From an uncultured Schlesneria sp. (GTDB lineage: Bacteria; Planctomycetota; Planctomycetia; Planctomycetales; Planctomycetaceae): a stretch of DNA of 64,000 nt. The notes beneath the pieces were generated by a model. It saw nothing but the letters and a program-made list of their open reading frames with translations. It ran no database searches and was not told where the DNA came from. Below, in pieces: positions 1 to 9,367 of the stretch. The stretch lies in NCBI GenBank assembly GCA_903899985.1, contig CAIULL010000099.1, positions 1 through 64,000 on the forward strand, given 5' to 3'. Position numbers and translations under genes: made by a program. How positions within the stretch are numbered: the first letter of the stretch is position 1; every line of letters starts with the position of its first letter.

Positions 1-146
1 AGGCTTGCACTCACAATTTTACAACAGGACACTTCGATAAAAGGAAGCATTCGAGGTAAACGAAAGGTCTGTGGCTGGGACGAATCCGCGTTTGAGCGAC
101 TTCTCGCTGGTATTTCTGAGGTTTGACGCTCGATTGCCCTGAGCAA

Positions 147-265
147 AACCCCAACGGGGTGGCCCTATTTCGCGAACAATTGCCACCGCAGGAAATCGGT
201 GTAAGCCGCCCCAACCGATGAACCAAACCAACAATCATGTCGACTAGAGCCACCCCGTTGGGGTT
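147..265. repeat. 17-bp perfect inverted repeat pair
   Basis: Arm 147-163 is the exact reverse complement of arm 249-265, with 85 bases between. Each arm is itself nearly palindromic around CCCCAACGGGG. The right arm is also the left end of the dispersed repeat at 249-318, so the pair may mark a whole small element of about 120-170 bp. Confidence 0.8.
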
Positions 266-318
266 CACCGTCACGTAAACGGTACCCAACCCAGGCCGAT
301 GGCCTGGGCTGACATAGG
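249..318 (+). repeat. Dispersed 70-bp GC-rich repeat, copy 1
   Basis: It shares with 3216-3286 the same order of parts: a GCCACCCC..TTGGGGTT palindrome, a variable middle, a perfect hairpin CCCAGGCC-gat-GGCCTGGG (290-308), then CTGACATAGG. Both copies lie on the same strand. The mix of conserved ends and diverged middle suggests an old interspersed element rather than a recent duplication. Confidence 0.75.
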
Positions 319-364
319 GCTGTCGCTTTGCGACGGAAGACCGCACGCGAACGATGCCAACCGG

Positions 365-387
365 TTTGATGGTTTCGAACCATCAAA
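365..387. other. Small hairpin
   Basis: Arms TTTGATGGTT and AACCATCAAA are perfectly complementary around a TCG loop. No T-tract follows on either strand, so a simple intrinsic terminator is not supported. Confidence 0.6.
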
Positions 388-525
388 TCAACGCCCACAG
401 GCTGGCAACTCGCGACACAACACATTTTCGGGCCCCAACACATTTAGAGGGCGTAACAAAACGAAAGCAGGCGACCGTTTCCAGCCGCCCGCTTCGAGGT
501 TCTGATATTTCAACTGAAGGGGGGA

Positions 526-1161
526 CTAAGCGTTCGTTCCGGTTTTTCGTCGTCGATACGCACGGATCGCTAAACCAATTCCACCAAGCCCCAGCAGGGC
601 GAATGTGGATGGTTCAGGAACAGCAGCGCTAACTTGTAAATCAGCAGTGCCGCCGTTCTGTAATCCGTGAGAATAAACTGCAGTCAGCGTGTCGAACGTA
701 TAAACATCGCCTGCGCCCAATGTCCCATCGACGGAATTTTGGCCCGCATTAAGGGAAACGACATCGACGCCAGTTGTGTTATCGTAAATGTCACCGTAAC
801 CTCCGGTCATGTTGACCGACAAATGGTACGTCAGATCCTCGTTTGCAATAAAATAATAGTCAACCTCTTCCTGAGCGTAGTTTCCCGCTGCGGTCGTATT
901 CGCACTTACGCTATCCTCAATGTCCACTAACGCGCCATGAGTTGAATCAGAGATATAGGTGAACCCACCACTAATCGATGCTCCGTTGGATGTCAGCGAA
1001 CTAACCGATCCTCCAACAGCAGGTAAGTTCACGACACCATTTATCGAAAAGGTATGTGTCGCATACCCGGTTGGATTAAAGGAAATGATTTCCCCACCCA
1101 ATGACAATGTAGGAACCAACGCAGCACACATGACAAATGAAGCAACAATTCGGAACGACAT
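526..1161 (-). CDS. PEP-CTERM sorting domain protein, paralogue 1
   Basis: A 211-residue exported protein of unknown binding role. An N-terminal signal peptide (residues 1-23) starts MSFRIVASFVMCAALVP. The C-terminus has a PEP-CTERM tail: VPEPSTFALLGLGGIGLA, a short membrane span, then Arg/Lys-rich RAYRRRK. In known systems such tails are handled by an exosortase at the cell envelope; no exosortase is in this window. The body is rich in Gly, Ser, Thr and Asn, as expected for a beta-rich surface protein. GAGGAAAA lies just upstream of the start. It is clearly paralogous to the gene at 2041-2688 (GYATHTFS, YAQEEVDYYF and GTLGAGDVY match GYTTHAWL, YAQLEVDFYF and GTLTAGDVY). Confidence 0.85.
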   Translation of the reverse strand: MSFRIVASFVMCAALVPTLSLGGEIISFNPTGYATHTFSINGVVNLPAVGGSVSSLTSNGASISGGFTYISDSTHGALVDIEDSVSANTTAAGNYAQEEVDYYFIANEDLTYHLSVNMTGGYGDIYDNTTGVDVVSLNAGQNSVDGTLGAGDVYTFDTLTAVYSHGLQNGGTADLQVSAAVPEPSTFALLGLGGIGLAIRAYRRRKTGTNA

Positions 1162-1315
1162 GTATTTTTCCTCAAAGGTTTTTTTAGATTCCCCAACCAG
1201 CGTTGAGATGGAGGCACTTCAGTGACGAGTAGGTCTGTGATTTAACAACTAGCGTTTTGGTTATGGAGAAATTGCCAGTTAAGGACGTTTGAATCAAAAA
1301 CAGGAACGAGCCAGC

Positions 1316-1939
1316 TCAGGAACACTTTGTCGAGGGCTGTTTCCGTCGTCGATAAGTTCTCACAGCTAAACCAATTCCGCCAAGTCCCAGCAGGGCGAAT
1401 GTGGATGGTTCGGGAACTGTTGCGTTTGAGGCGGCGGCGAACTCAATCGGCCCTGTGTAAGGCAAGACCGAGAACCATACCGACGAGCCGTTATTGACGC
1501 CGCCATAAATGTCGACGCTGGCACCATTCGTATCCCAGGCAAAGTTGTGACTTCCCGGCCCGTATGGTCCGAACTCGATTTGACCGAGCTCAATTGAAAG
1601 GCCCGACAACTCTGCGTCTACTTTCGCATCACCAGAAAGTAACACAACGTGAGGATCGCCAACCAAATTGGAATTTGTCAACGAAAACGACGAGACTCCA
1701 TTCGTCGCGAATGCATCAAACGCCTTGATGTGATTCACATTGGTCGTGTCAATGACTCCAATAAACCCGTCGGTCGTCACCGTTCCCGACAACGTCCAGC
1801 CATTTTGGCGAGCGGGCGTGTCGACGAAGTCATAGATCATGTCTGCATCCGCTTGGCCAATAACGCCCGCGAACAGAATCGCTGCACAAATCACTTTTTT
1901 AACGACTCGACAAAATTCTCGTTTATATAACCCGCACAT
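1316..1939 (-). CDS. PEP-CTERM sorting domain protein, paralogue 2
   Basis: A 207-residue exported protein. The hydrophobic signal core is at about residues 13-31 (VVKKVICAAILFAGVIGQA), following a short basic N-terminus. The C-terminal tail VPEPSTFALLGLGGIGLAVR followed by TYRRRK is nearly identical to its neighbours. The middle differs from the other two paralogues, so only the sorting tail is clearly shared. AAGGAAA 5-8 bases before the ATG supports the start. The ligand or matrix role cannot be read from sequence. Confidence 0.82.
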   Translation of the reverse strand: MCGLYKREFCRVVKKVICAAILFAGVIGQADADMIYDFVDTPARQNGWTLSGTVTTDGFIGVIDTTNVNHIKAFDAFATNGVSSFSLTNSNLVGDPHVVLLSGDAKVDAELSGLSIELGQIEFGPYGPGSHNFAWDTNGASVDIYGGVNNGSSVWFSVLPYTGPIEFAAASNATVPEPSTFALLGLGGIGLAVRTYRRRKQPSTKCS

Positions 1940-2040
1940 GACATTTCCTTAACGTTGTAATAAGGGGAAAACTGTATTTGAAGAAAATAAAGCAACCTTG
2001 GCCATTTCCAAACCGGAACACGCGTCATTCCACAGACGAG

Positions 2041-2688
2041 CTAAGCAACAGCAACACAGCGTCGGCGCCAAACGTGAATCGCCAATCCGATTACGCCAAA
2101 ACCCAACAGCGCGAATGTGGATGGTTCAGGAACTGCGGCGGCAAGATCCATTTCTGAGCCGACTTGGTAGTCCAATCCAGAAGCATGCGCTGCCGCAAGC
2201 GCCGTGAAATCATAAACGTCACCCGCCGTCAACGTTCCGCTGACATAACTATCTCCAGGGCGCACGATAATGTTAGCACCCGATGTGGTATCATATATTT
2301 CAGTGTATACACTATTTCCAACGTAACCGTTAATTGATAAGGTGTAAAATAATGATTCGAGAGGAACAAAATAGAAATCAACTTCCAACTGTGCATACGT
2401 GCCACCGCTTACCGTGTCGGCCCTAGCATTCTCGTAGTATGCACCACCAAAGTCGGGCGAGGGTGGCAAATAGATCCCCCCGGAAGCGATCGCACCGTTT
2501 GAAAAAATCTGTTGGACGGATGAAAATGAACCCGAGAAAAGTAAGTCATGCTTATCCTGCATGCCAGTGGTACTCAACCATGCATGTGTAGTATATCCTG
2601 GCGGGCTAATGGTAATTAAGTCTGCGTTCGATAAGAGAGGAGCTGAAACGACAGACACAACACAAAAAACAAATATACGGAGAGACAT
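2041..2688 (-). CDS. PEP-CTERM sorting domain protein, paralogue 3
   Basis: A 215-residue exported protein with a signal peptide (MSLRIFVFCVVSVVSAPLLS) and a PEP-CTERM tail (VPEPSTFALLGFGVIGLA, then HVWRRR). An upstream in-frame ATG at 2733 exists, but I chose 2688: the sequence before it (TTGAGAAAAAACGCT) lines up with the leader of paralogue 1 (TTGAGGAAAAATAC), and MSLRI aligns with MSFRI. The body aligns with paralogue 1 along its length, so the two come from a duplication that now flanks paralogue 2. Confidence 0.83.
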   Translation of the reverse strand: MSLRIFVFCVVSVVSAPLLSNADLITISPPGYTTHAWLSTTGMQDKHDLLFSGSFSSVQQIFSNGAIASGGIYLPPSPDFGGAYYENARADTVSGGTYAQLEVDFYFVPLESLFYTLSINGYVGNSVYTEIYDTTSGANIIVRPGDSYVSGTLTAGDVYDFTALAAAHASGLDYQVGSEMDLAAAVPEPSTFALLGFGVIGLAIHVWRRRCVAVA

Positions 2689-3384
2689 AGCGTTTTTTCT
2701 CAAGAAGAGTCGTTTGATACTGCATTCCGACACTCGGAACGGGACGATGGTCCGATGAGCGGGGGTTCAGATTTCACGATTTGCAACTAACAAGTGACCC
2801 GGTAACATGAACTTCCGGGCGTTTTAATTGCGAAATGTGATCGCGCCGAACCAGTGCTCACGAAAGGGTTCAACGCCAAATCGCCCGTAAATTCGATTTA
2901 CCGTTGACGAATGAATCCCCGACTCGAACGGTGGACAGCGAGTCCCCCACACCTACCAGAGCGAGAACGAGCGTCGAATTAGGTCAAGAATTCTTCCGAA
3001 AAAAATGAAAAGAGTGAAAAACGACTCAACTCGTGATTGGATCGACCGACGTGCGTAAGGGGCTGGCAGCAGAATTTATCAAGGGGCATTCAGGAGTTGC
3101 GCAGGCTGGGCAGACCCCAAAAAAGACGGGGGGGGGGTACGTTGAGCCGCCAAATAATGCCCCCACGCCTCGCACGGTTTCGATTCCATGCAATTGTGCA
3201 TGTTCGCTTATTGGGGCCACCCCTTTGGGGTTTTGTTTCGTTGTGGGGCGGGGAAGACCCAGGCCGGTGGCCTGGGCTGACATAGGACCACCCCATTCGG
3301 GGTTTAGGAAGCCTTATGAAGAATCGATTTATACCGATTCGAATTCAACAACTTCATACCCGTTCCCGTTAATCGGGTGGATGA
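2689..3384. other. Intergenic stretch with repeat and G tract
   Basis: No supported gene. It contains a run of ten Gs at 3128-3137 and the second copy of the dispersed repeat (3216-3286). Open frames on both strands through 3026-3437 overlap the repeat and do not resemble proteins I know. A short reading with STDVRKGLAAEF near 3037-3072 faintly recalls IS66 TnpB, but it is too short to call. Confidence 0.6.
3216..3286 (+). repeat. Dispersed 70-bp GC-rich repeat, copy 2
   Basis: Second copy of the element at 249-318: GCCACCCCTTTGGGGTT, a variable middle, hairpin CCCAGGCC-ggt-GGCCTGGG (3258-3276), then CTGACATAGG. A further CCACCCC..CGGGG palindrome follows at 3288-3303. The two copies bracket the three PEP-CTERM genes in direct orientation. 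Confidence 0.75.
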
Positions 3385-4374
3385 TCATTTACTGCTACTC
3401 GGGCGATTCTGAGGGGGATGCTTCTTTGCGGTGCTGACACTACGGATTCCACGTCGTTCGACTGTCACCGTCCGAAGTGTCGGAATATGGCAATGAAATT
3501 CGCTGCACAAGCTTTTCAGCAGATGCTCGTCGGCGAATGACGGGTTGTCGCGATAATAGGCGGGCATGTTCAGCTTGTAGATGTGCCCTGCTTCTGCCGC
3601 CCGATGAGCGTCAACGCGTTCCATGCGAGTCGGATAAAAGCCTCGGCGTTTGTACATTTCGGCGGCTGGTTTGTTTTCCAGTTTTCCAGCCCCCTTCATG
3701 ACGTCATATTCTGGTGCCGTATTCAGCACGACCCGATTCGCTCCACCCTTCCATGCCATGGCATTGAGATGATTGAACAACAGATTGCCAAACTTTCGTC
3801 CCTGCATCGCGGTGATGATTCCGGCAAAGACGATTCGCGTCACCCCTTCCCCGTCATTGTTCCGGTCGAGTGCACCGAAACCGATGGGGAGGTCGTCGAG
3901 GTACATTACGTACTTTTCCAGACTGGCAAAATAGCGGCGTGAATCCCAGCGTGAATCGGCCAGGGGCCACCAGCCACTCGCACTGGCGATGGCGTTATAG
4001 AGCGCATGGAATTGTCGGACGCTCAGGACCGCAGGCCTGGTTGTCTCGGGGTCTGTCCTTGTCGCGCCGTTTTCTCCTTCGATTTCGATCGGAATCAGGG
4101 ATGTCCGCGCGACGGTGCGTCGTGAGGGAAAGAAGTTACGCGGCCGGGGTTTGTTGGTCCTACGCTCGGTATGATCAAATGGGCGCTGAGTTTGCTGATA
4201 ATGATGGATCGTAATATCTGCCGGGCGTCCGATATCGCGGTATCGCATGCAGACGGGATTTTCACCTGATGTCTGACCGATCAAATGATGAACTCGACCT
4301 TCGTTATCGATAAAGATCTTGGGACGTACTTTGCCGTGTGGCAGATCCGGTTGTTTGTCGGCCTGATCAGACAT
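3385..4374 (-). CDS. GNAT-fold N-acetyltransferase-like protein
   Basis: A 329-residue, probably cytoplasmic protein. The first 110 residues are polar and basic with no recognised domain. Residues of about 120-265 resemble a GNAT acyltransferase: a strand reading YVMYLDDLPIGFGALDRN, then TRIVFAGIITAMQGRKFGNLLF in the place of the acetyl-CoA pyrophosphate loop, and an AEMYKRRGFYPTRMER ending typical of the fold. The acceptor is unknown. It is the last gene of the minus-strand run beginning at sucC, 41 bases after the TonB-like gene. The tail is Lys/Ser/Pro-rich. The fold is fairly likely; the function is open. Confidence 0.65.
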   Translation of the reverse strand: MSDQADKQPDLPHGKVRPKIFIDNEGRVHHLIGQTSGENPVCMRYRDIGRPADITIHHYQQTQRPFDHTERRTNKPRPRNFFPSRRTVARTSLIPIEIEGENGATRTDPETTRPAVLSVRQFHALYNAIASASGWWPLADSRWDSRRYFASLEKYVMYLDDLPIGFGALDRNNDGEGVTRIVFAGIITAMQGRKFGNLLFNHLNAMAWKGGANRVVLNTAPEYDVMKGAGKLENKPAAEMYKRRGFYPTRMERVDAHRAAEAGHIYKLNMPAYYRDNPSFADEHLLKSLCSEFHCHIPTLRTVTVERRGIRSVSTAKKHPPQNRPSSSK

Positions 4375-4414
4375 GGGTCATCAATCAACTCGCGAATCAG
4401 CAATCAGACAAAGA

Positions 4415-5308
4415 TTACTGGAACAGGATCTGGCGGAAGACAGAAAATTTGTATCCAGGTCCGTCCGGTTCGACGGCAAAATAAGTCCGACGGATTTGCT
4501 TGACGGTACGGTTGCGGTACTCAAGCTCAAGACGTGCCAGCTTGTCTTCCGTTTCTTTCGGATAGAAATGAAAGATGACGGTGGCGGCGTTAACTGTGAC
4601 GTTTGCTTTTCCAAACAACTGGACATCGGCAGAACGGCGTTCGCCCCCCTGCCACGTCATGTAAAGCCTCGCCTCGGCTGAGCCAGTGTTGATGTATCGG
4701 ACATCGGGGATCGGGTTCGACAAATTCTTGAGGTAGGCGAGTCGACCGTCTTGCAGCAGAGCTCCTAACTCGATCCCAAAAAAATCAAGCTGTTTGGCGT
4801 ATTCTTCCTGCGAGGATCGGTCGCCGAATTTGACGAACCAGCGCTGTTCACGTGGGAATCCGCCGGTTCCGGTACCGAAACCGAGTGCCCTGCGTCCGGT
4901 CCCCTTCGCGCTACCAATTTTCCCTGTGTTCTGAATTCCGGTATCAAATTGCTGTTGGACCTGCTGCGTTCCGGCTTCCGACATTTCGACAACCGCCTCG
5001 ACCGCCTCGGCAATTTCCACTTGATCTGCAACCGATTCGGCTGGTACGGCGTCACGCGCCTCAGGCTCGGGTGAATCGACCCGCAGTGTTTCGTCGGGCG
5101 AGCCATCTTCAAAACCGCCGGGCAATTCGACCAGTTCGACGGGAACTGCATCGGGCGGTTTTGGCAGTCGGGATGTAAGCCAGACCGTGACGACAGCTCC
5201 ACAGGTCAGTAGAAGTGCGACAAATAATGAAATGGTCCATGAACTGACCAGGTCATACAGAGTCTCACGCATGACGGGCGTGGCTACCCGAAGTGGTTTG
5301 GTCGACAT
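4415..5308 (-). CDS. Single-span, TonB-like periplasmic protein
   Basis: A 297-residue protein with a cytoplasmic N-terminus, one membrane span at about residues 25-47 (SLFVALLLTCGAVVTVWL), then an acidic, proline-rich linker (about 55-150). A compact C-terminal domain follows (about 155-297, including REQRWFVKFGDRSSQEEYAKQ). The plan recalls TonB or MotB-type energy-transducing proteins, but I do not recognise a TonB C-terminal motif and no ExbB/ExbD partner is nearby. It sits between the terpene-cyclase-fold gene and the GNAT gene on the same strand. Function unknown. Confidence 0.65.
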   Translation of the reverse strand: MSTKPLRVATPVMRETLYDLVSSWTISLFVALLLTCGAVVTVWLTSRLPKPPDAVPVELVELPGGFEDGSPDETLRVDSPEPEARDAVPAESVADQVEIAEAVEAVVEMSEAGTQQVQQQFDTGIQNTGKIGSAKGTGRRALGFGTGTGGFPREQRWFVKFGDRSSQEEYAKQLDFFGIELGALLQDGRLAYLKNLSNPIPDVRYINTGSAEARLYMTWQGGERRSADVQLFGKANVTVNAATVIFHFYPKETEDKLARLELEYRNRTVKQIRRTYFAVEPDGPGYKFSVFRQILFQ

Positions 5309-5362
5309 GCGGCCTTCTTGTTGATTTCAAGCAGAAAATAAATCGCTGGCGAAACAATCTTC

Positions 5363-7105
5363 CTACTTCGTGCTTTGCTTCAGCGAGGTTCTGTCATCGC
5401 GTTCATCGTACGGTCGATTCTTCATATACCAGTCGTACCACCGCTTTTTCGAATCGGTCCTCCATCGATTAAGCGTCGCTTTTCGCTCGTCAGTTGGCGT
5501 TTCATCCGTGAGTCCCATCTGAGCGTCGTCAAGTGGATCAATCGGCAGTCCGCAGCCATCGGGACGACGACTGAGGATACACAGTGCCAGGCTGGCTTCT
5601 CGAATCACAGAAGGATCGGGGTCCGTAAGCCCTTCGATCAACAGCTTTGCCGCCGAAATATCGGCCGAACGACCAAGTGCCCAAAAGGCAGTCCGTCGAA
5701 CTTCGACACGAGGATCGATTGCCAGTTTGCGCAGCCGATCAGACTTACCAATTAATTCCTCGGGACGGTCCAATTGGACTGCCTCGACAACAGCCGCCTG
5801 AATATCAGCCACTTTCGCGTCCGAAGACTTCTCTAATTCGATCAAAAGAGTATCGACCGGACCTGCGATCTTCCTTGCCCCCACGTTGCCATCTTTGACT
5901 TCCACGGCACCGAGCTGGTCAGGCAAACCACGTCCTCCGGCCTGCAGTCCGCCACCAACCAGTGCAATTCGTTTTTTGGGAGCAACAATTGTCGTTGTGG
6001 CTTTGGAAAGAAACATCAGCGCCATCGCTGTTGAGGCCTGCTGACCACCGTGGTCAGCCCAGCTTCCGTCTGGCGCTTGCCTCAACAACAGTTCGTCGGC
6101 ACCTTCTTCGTACCAGTCGTGCCCACCCATTTTGACAACATCAAGCAGTGCTGCGACACGTTCAATCGTATAAAGGTGGTATGCGAACCATTGTTCATGA
6201 TTAGGATTTCTTTCACCAAAGTGAGCACCAATCCAGCGAGTGCTCTCTTTGAGTGCCTTGTCGATCACAGCCGGTTTCATTGTGGGAGGAGTCTTCACCG
6301 TCCGTTTTTGTACCGACTGCTTTTCGTCAGTAAATCGCTCTAAGACTCCGAACCGGCGCTTTGCGTCGGCCGGCCGAATTTCAGGAGCGAGTTCCGCGTC
6401 GTCGAATAACATCCTGCGGATGATTAACAGGCTACTGGTTCCGGCAGCGGTCATCGTATCGGTTGTTTTGTGATGTTCTGGATTATTGTACAACTTCCGA
6501 TCAAAAGGATGGTAGACGAACCCTCCTTCGTCCTTTTGTTTGTCGATGTGCCACCGAGCTGCTTTTTCCCAGACTTCGGTCGGTACATCAATTCCGGCAC
6601 GAGCCGCTGCCCAAAGCCCCATCAGTGCGTATTGAGAGATACTGGTATCTCCGCAATCGGGTTCAATCTGCCGATCGTAAAACCAGGCACCGTTAGGCTG
6701 CTGTGAATGAATCAGGTAGCTGACGATGGCTTCCATCTGGAGGCGATACGCTTCGGCATCGATGGCTTCCAATACCATCAGATCGACACTGGCTTCATAA
6801 TTATGATTTGAGGTTGGTCGATAGTTTGTATTACTCTCGATCTTTCGCAAGATTTCCGTGACGAGTTGTTCAATCTCAGGCAAATGCTTATCGCCACCTG
6901 ACTTCATATAAGCGAGTGCGGCGATGGCACCGCCGCCGCTTCCCCCGCCAAAACGGCTTTGAAGTAGAAATCGCTGTGCCTTAGAGATCGCCGCGTCGAT
7001 CTTAATCTTGTCAGCAGCTAGAACAGGGCCACACAAACTTGAGACCAACATGACGCAAGCCACGCTCAGATGACTGAGACTGGTGCTGATTGGTTTCTGC
7101 GACAT
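5363..7105 (-). CDS. Secreted prenyltransferase/squalene-oxidase-repeat protein with HEAT tail
   Basis: About 580 residues with a signal peptide (SHLSVACVMLVSSLCGPVLA). Residues of about 35-400 carry alpha/alpha-toroid repeats of the terpene-cyclase/prenyltransferase type (HSQQPNGAWFYD, QKDEGGFVYHP, LRQAPDGSWADHGGQQAS). Residues of about 445-520 read as two HEAT-like repeats (DPRVEVRRTAFWALGRS, DPDPSVIREASLALCIL). I chose the ATG at 7105 over 7123 because AGGAG lies nine bases before it. No DxDD or DCTAE cyclase motif is evident, so a binding or scaffold role fits better than cyclisation. It starts 55 bases after sucD and may be cotranscribed. Confidence 0.75.
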   Translation of the reverse strand: MSQKPISTSLSHLSVACVMLVSSLCGPVLAADKIKIDAAISKAQRFLLQSRFGGGSGGGAIAALAYMKSGGDKHLPEIEQLVTEILRKIESNTNYRPTSNHNYEASVDLMVLEAIDAEAYRLQMEAIVSYLIHSQQPNGAWFYDRQIEPDCGDTSISQYALMGLWAAARAGIDVPTEVWEKAARWHIDKQKDEGGFVYHPFDRKLYNNPEHHKTTDTMTAAGTSSLLIIRRMLFDDAELAPEIRPADAKRRFGVLERFTDEKQSVQKRTVKTPPTMKPAVIDKALKESTRWIGAHFGERNPNHEQWFAYHLYTIERVAALLDVVKMGGHDWYEEGADELLLRQAPDGSWADHGGQQASTAMALMFLSKATTTIVAPKKRIALVGGGLQAGGRGLPDQLGAVEVKDGNVGARKIAGPVDTLLIELEKSSDAKVADIQAAVVEAVQLDRPEELIGKSDRLRKLAIDPRVEVRRTAFWALGRSADISAAKLLIEGLTDPDPSVIREASLALCILSRRPDGCGLPIDPLDDAQMGLTDETPTDERKATLNRWRTDSKKRWYDWYMKNRPYDERDDRTSLKQSTK

Positions 7106-7160
7106 GTGACCCTGCTCCTGCATAAGGCGTTGATCACGACCTTTACTGAAATTGTAACAA

Positions 7161-8060
7161 TCACTTCCTCTTTTCGATCGCTTTTTTCACGGCGGTACCC
7201 ATGTCTGCCGGGCTTTGGGCAACGACAACGCCGGCTGCTTCGAGTGCCGCCTGCTTTTCCGCTGCGGTTCCGCTGCCACCCGAAATGATCGCGCCGGCGT
7301 GCCCCATCCGTTTTCCCGGAGGTGCTGTCGCACCAGCGATAAACGCCGCCACAGGTTTGGTCACATGGGACTTGATATATTCTGCTGCCTGAATTTCCGC
7401 ATTTCCACCAATTTCACCGATCATCAGGATCGATTCCGTTTTTGGATCGGCTTCAAACATGGCGAGCAGTTCGATGTACGTCGTGCCGATAATCGGATCG
7501 CCACCGATCCCCACCGCCGTCGTCTGCCCCATGCCAATATTTCCCAATTGCCATGAGGCTTCGTATGTCAGCGTGCCGCTTTTAGAGATCAGGCCGACAG
7601 AGCCGATCTTGTGAATGTAACCGGGCATAATCCCGATTTTCGCCACGCCGGGCGTAATGATTCCAGGACAGTTTGGACCGATCAAACGACTGGTACTTTT
7701 GACCATCGCCCGTTTGACTCGAGCCATATCCAGAACGGGGATCCCTTCCGTGATGCAAACGATCAGACCGATTCCGGCATCGGCCGCTTCCAGGATGGCG
7801 TCAGCGGCAAACGGAGGGGGAACGAAGATCAGCGAGCAGTTGGCTCCGGTCTTTTGAACGGCCTGTTCGACCGTATTGAAGACGGGAAAACCATCGATTT
7901 CGGTTCCCCCTTTACCGGGAGTACATCCCCCGACGAAGACGTCTTCGCCCGGCCGATGTTCTTTGGCGTAGGCCCGACACTGTTGCGAATGAAACAGTCC
8001 GGACTTTCCGGTAATTCCCTGGCAAATGATTTTTGTGTTTTTGTCGACAAGAATGCTCAT
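7161..8060 (-). CDS. sucD: Succinate-CoA ligase, alpha subunit
   Basis: Catalyses, with SucC, interconversion of succinyl-CoA and succinate coupled to nucleoside triphosphate formation in the citric acid cycle. At 299 residues it has the normal length. An N-terminal CoA-binding Rossmann domain contains [13 protein letters not shown] and [10 protein letters not shown]. The phosphohistidine is H254 in [13 protein letters not shown]. It lies 119 bases after sucC on the same strand, the usual order. Assignment is firm. Confidence 0.96.
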   Translation of the reverse strand: MSILVDKNTKIICQGITGKSGLFHSQQCRAYAKEHRPGEDVFVGGCTPGKGGTEIDGFPVFNTVEQAVQKTGANCSLIFVPPPFAADAILEAADAGIGLIVCITEGIPVLDMARVKRAMVKSTSRLIGPNCPGIITPGVAKIGIMPGYIHKIGSVGLISKSGTLTYEASWQLGNIGMGQTTAVGIGGDPIIGTTYIELLAMFEADPKTESILMIGEIGGNAEIQAAEYIKSHVTKPVAAFIAGATAPPGKRMGHAGAIISGGSGTAAEKQAALEAAGVVVAQSPADMGTAVKKAIEKRK

Positions 8061-8179
8061 AGTGTTTGTCGCCGGCCTTATTTGGATAATGAAAACGTGT
8101 ATGGGGTTTGCTGAGTCGCTTTTTTAACTGTTGGCAAATCGATTGTTGGAATCCGCTCGCTTATTGAAGGGGCGGTCTG

Positions 8180-9367
8180 TCAGGCTCCCAACGACTTCAC
8201 AGCTTTCTGGGCAGCATCGGTCAAGTCGGTGCCGACAATAATCGGCTTGCCGCTTTCGGCCAGCATTTTGCGAGCGAGATCAACATTGGTTCCTTCCAGT
8301 CGTACGACCAGCGGAACCTTGATCCCGATTTTGTCATAAGCGGTCAACAGGGCCGTGACGATCGTGTCACACTTCATGATTCCGCCGAAGATATTGACGA
8401 GGACCGCTTTGACATTCGGATCAGCCAGAATAATTCGGAACGCTTCCGTGACCTGATCGACGTTTGCACCGCCACCGACGTCGAGGAAATTTGCGGGAAA
8501 ACCGCCGTGGTACTTGATGATGTCCATGGTGCTCATTGCCAGCCCTGCACCGTTCACGAGACAGCCGATATTTCCGTCTAGCTTTACGTAGCTGAGCCCT
8601 GACGCTTGAGCCTGGACTTCCATCGGTTCTTCTTCCGACAGGTCGCGAAACGGCAGCAGGTCTTGATGTCGGAACATTGCATTGTCGTCGAACGCGACTT
8701 TCGCGTCCCCGACAACCAGATCCCCTTCCGCGGTGACCACCAGCGGATTAATTTCGACCATGCTGCAATCATGATCGATAAAGAATTTGCAGAGCTGTGT
8801 CAGCATCTTTTCGGCAGCGCGAATCGACGGACCCTCTAATCCGAGCCGATAGGCGATGTTACGAGCCTGGAACGGCCTGAGCCCCGCTTCGACATCAAAG
8901 GGCTCGCGCAGGATTTTTTCTGGCGTCTTGTGTGCCACGACCTCAATGTCCATGCCACCTTCGGTCGAGGCAATCAGGATCGGTCCACCCGATTCACGGT
9001 CAACCACCACCCCAAGATAAAGCTCTCGAGCGATCTTCAGGCCCTCTTCGATCAGCACAGTGCTGACCAGTTTCCCTTCGCTGCCGGTCTGAATCGTGAC
9101 CAGTGTGCTTCCGAGCATACGGGATGCATGATCTTTCGCCGCATCAGCCGATTTGACCAGAACGACACCACGTTGATCGGGATGCTGCTTGAAAGTACCC
9201 TTGCCACGACCCCCTGCATGGATCTGCGATTTGACGACAGCAATCTCGCCCCCCAGCTTCGTGTAACCTTCAGCCGCTTCGGCGGGCGTCTTCGCCACGA
9301 CATTTCGGGGAACTTTGACCCCGGCGGCGGATAGTAATTGCTTGGCTTGATACTCGTGAATCTTCAT
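8180..9367 (-). CDS. sucC: Succinate-CoA ligase, beta subunit
   Basis: ATP-grasp subunit of the citric-acid-cycle succinate-CoA ligase; binds nucleotide and hands phosphate to the SucD histidine. At 395 residues it has typical length. Family features include [12 protein letters not shown] at the N-terminus, [12 protein letters not shown] in the grasp domain, [10 protein letters not shown] at the Mg site and [10 protein letters not shown] in the C-terminal ligase domain. First gene of the minus-strand run; its promoter should lie in 9368-9696. Confidence 0.96.
   Translation of the reverse strand: MKIHEYQAKQLLSAAGVKVPRNVVAKTPAEAAEGYTKLGGEIAVVKSQIHAGGRGKGTFKQHPDQRGVVLVKSADAAKDHASRMLGSTLVTIQTGSEGKLVSTVLIEEGLKIARELYLGVVVDRESGGPILIASTEGGMDIEVVAHKTPEKILREPFDVEAGLRPFQARNIAYRLGLEGPSIRAAEKMLTQLCKFFIDHDCSMVEINPLVVTAEGDLVVGDAKVAFDDNAMFRHQDLLPFRDLSEEEPMEVQAQASGLSYVKLDGNIGCLVNGAGLAMSTMDIIKYHGGFPANFLDVGGGANVDQVTEAFRIILADPNVKAVLVNIFGGIMKCDTIVTALLTAYDKIGIKVPLVVRLEGTNVDLARKMLAESGKPIIVGTDLTDAAQKAVKSLGA

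Larger units (their letters stand above)
1..525. other. Non-coding, repeat-rich stretch
   Basis: I find no convincing gene here. Open frames run on both strands but read through repeats and look like chance. The stretch holds a 17-bp inverted repeat (147-163 with 249-265), the first copy of a 70-bp dispersed repeat (249-318) and a small hairpin (365-387). It lies downstream of the first PEP-CTERM gene, which reads leftward into it. Confidence 0.7.

Noticed and set aside
11-443. Overlapping minus-strand frames reading YVSPGHRPG and similar
   Set aside because: They translate the dispersed repeat; the same words appear from copy 2 at 3216-3286, so they are repeat translations, not genes.
3037-3072. 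Reading STDVRKGLAAEF, recalling IS66 TnpB
   Set aside because: Twelve residues only, with no other transposase signature or terminal repeats around it.
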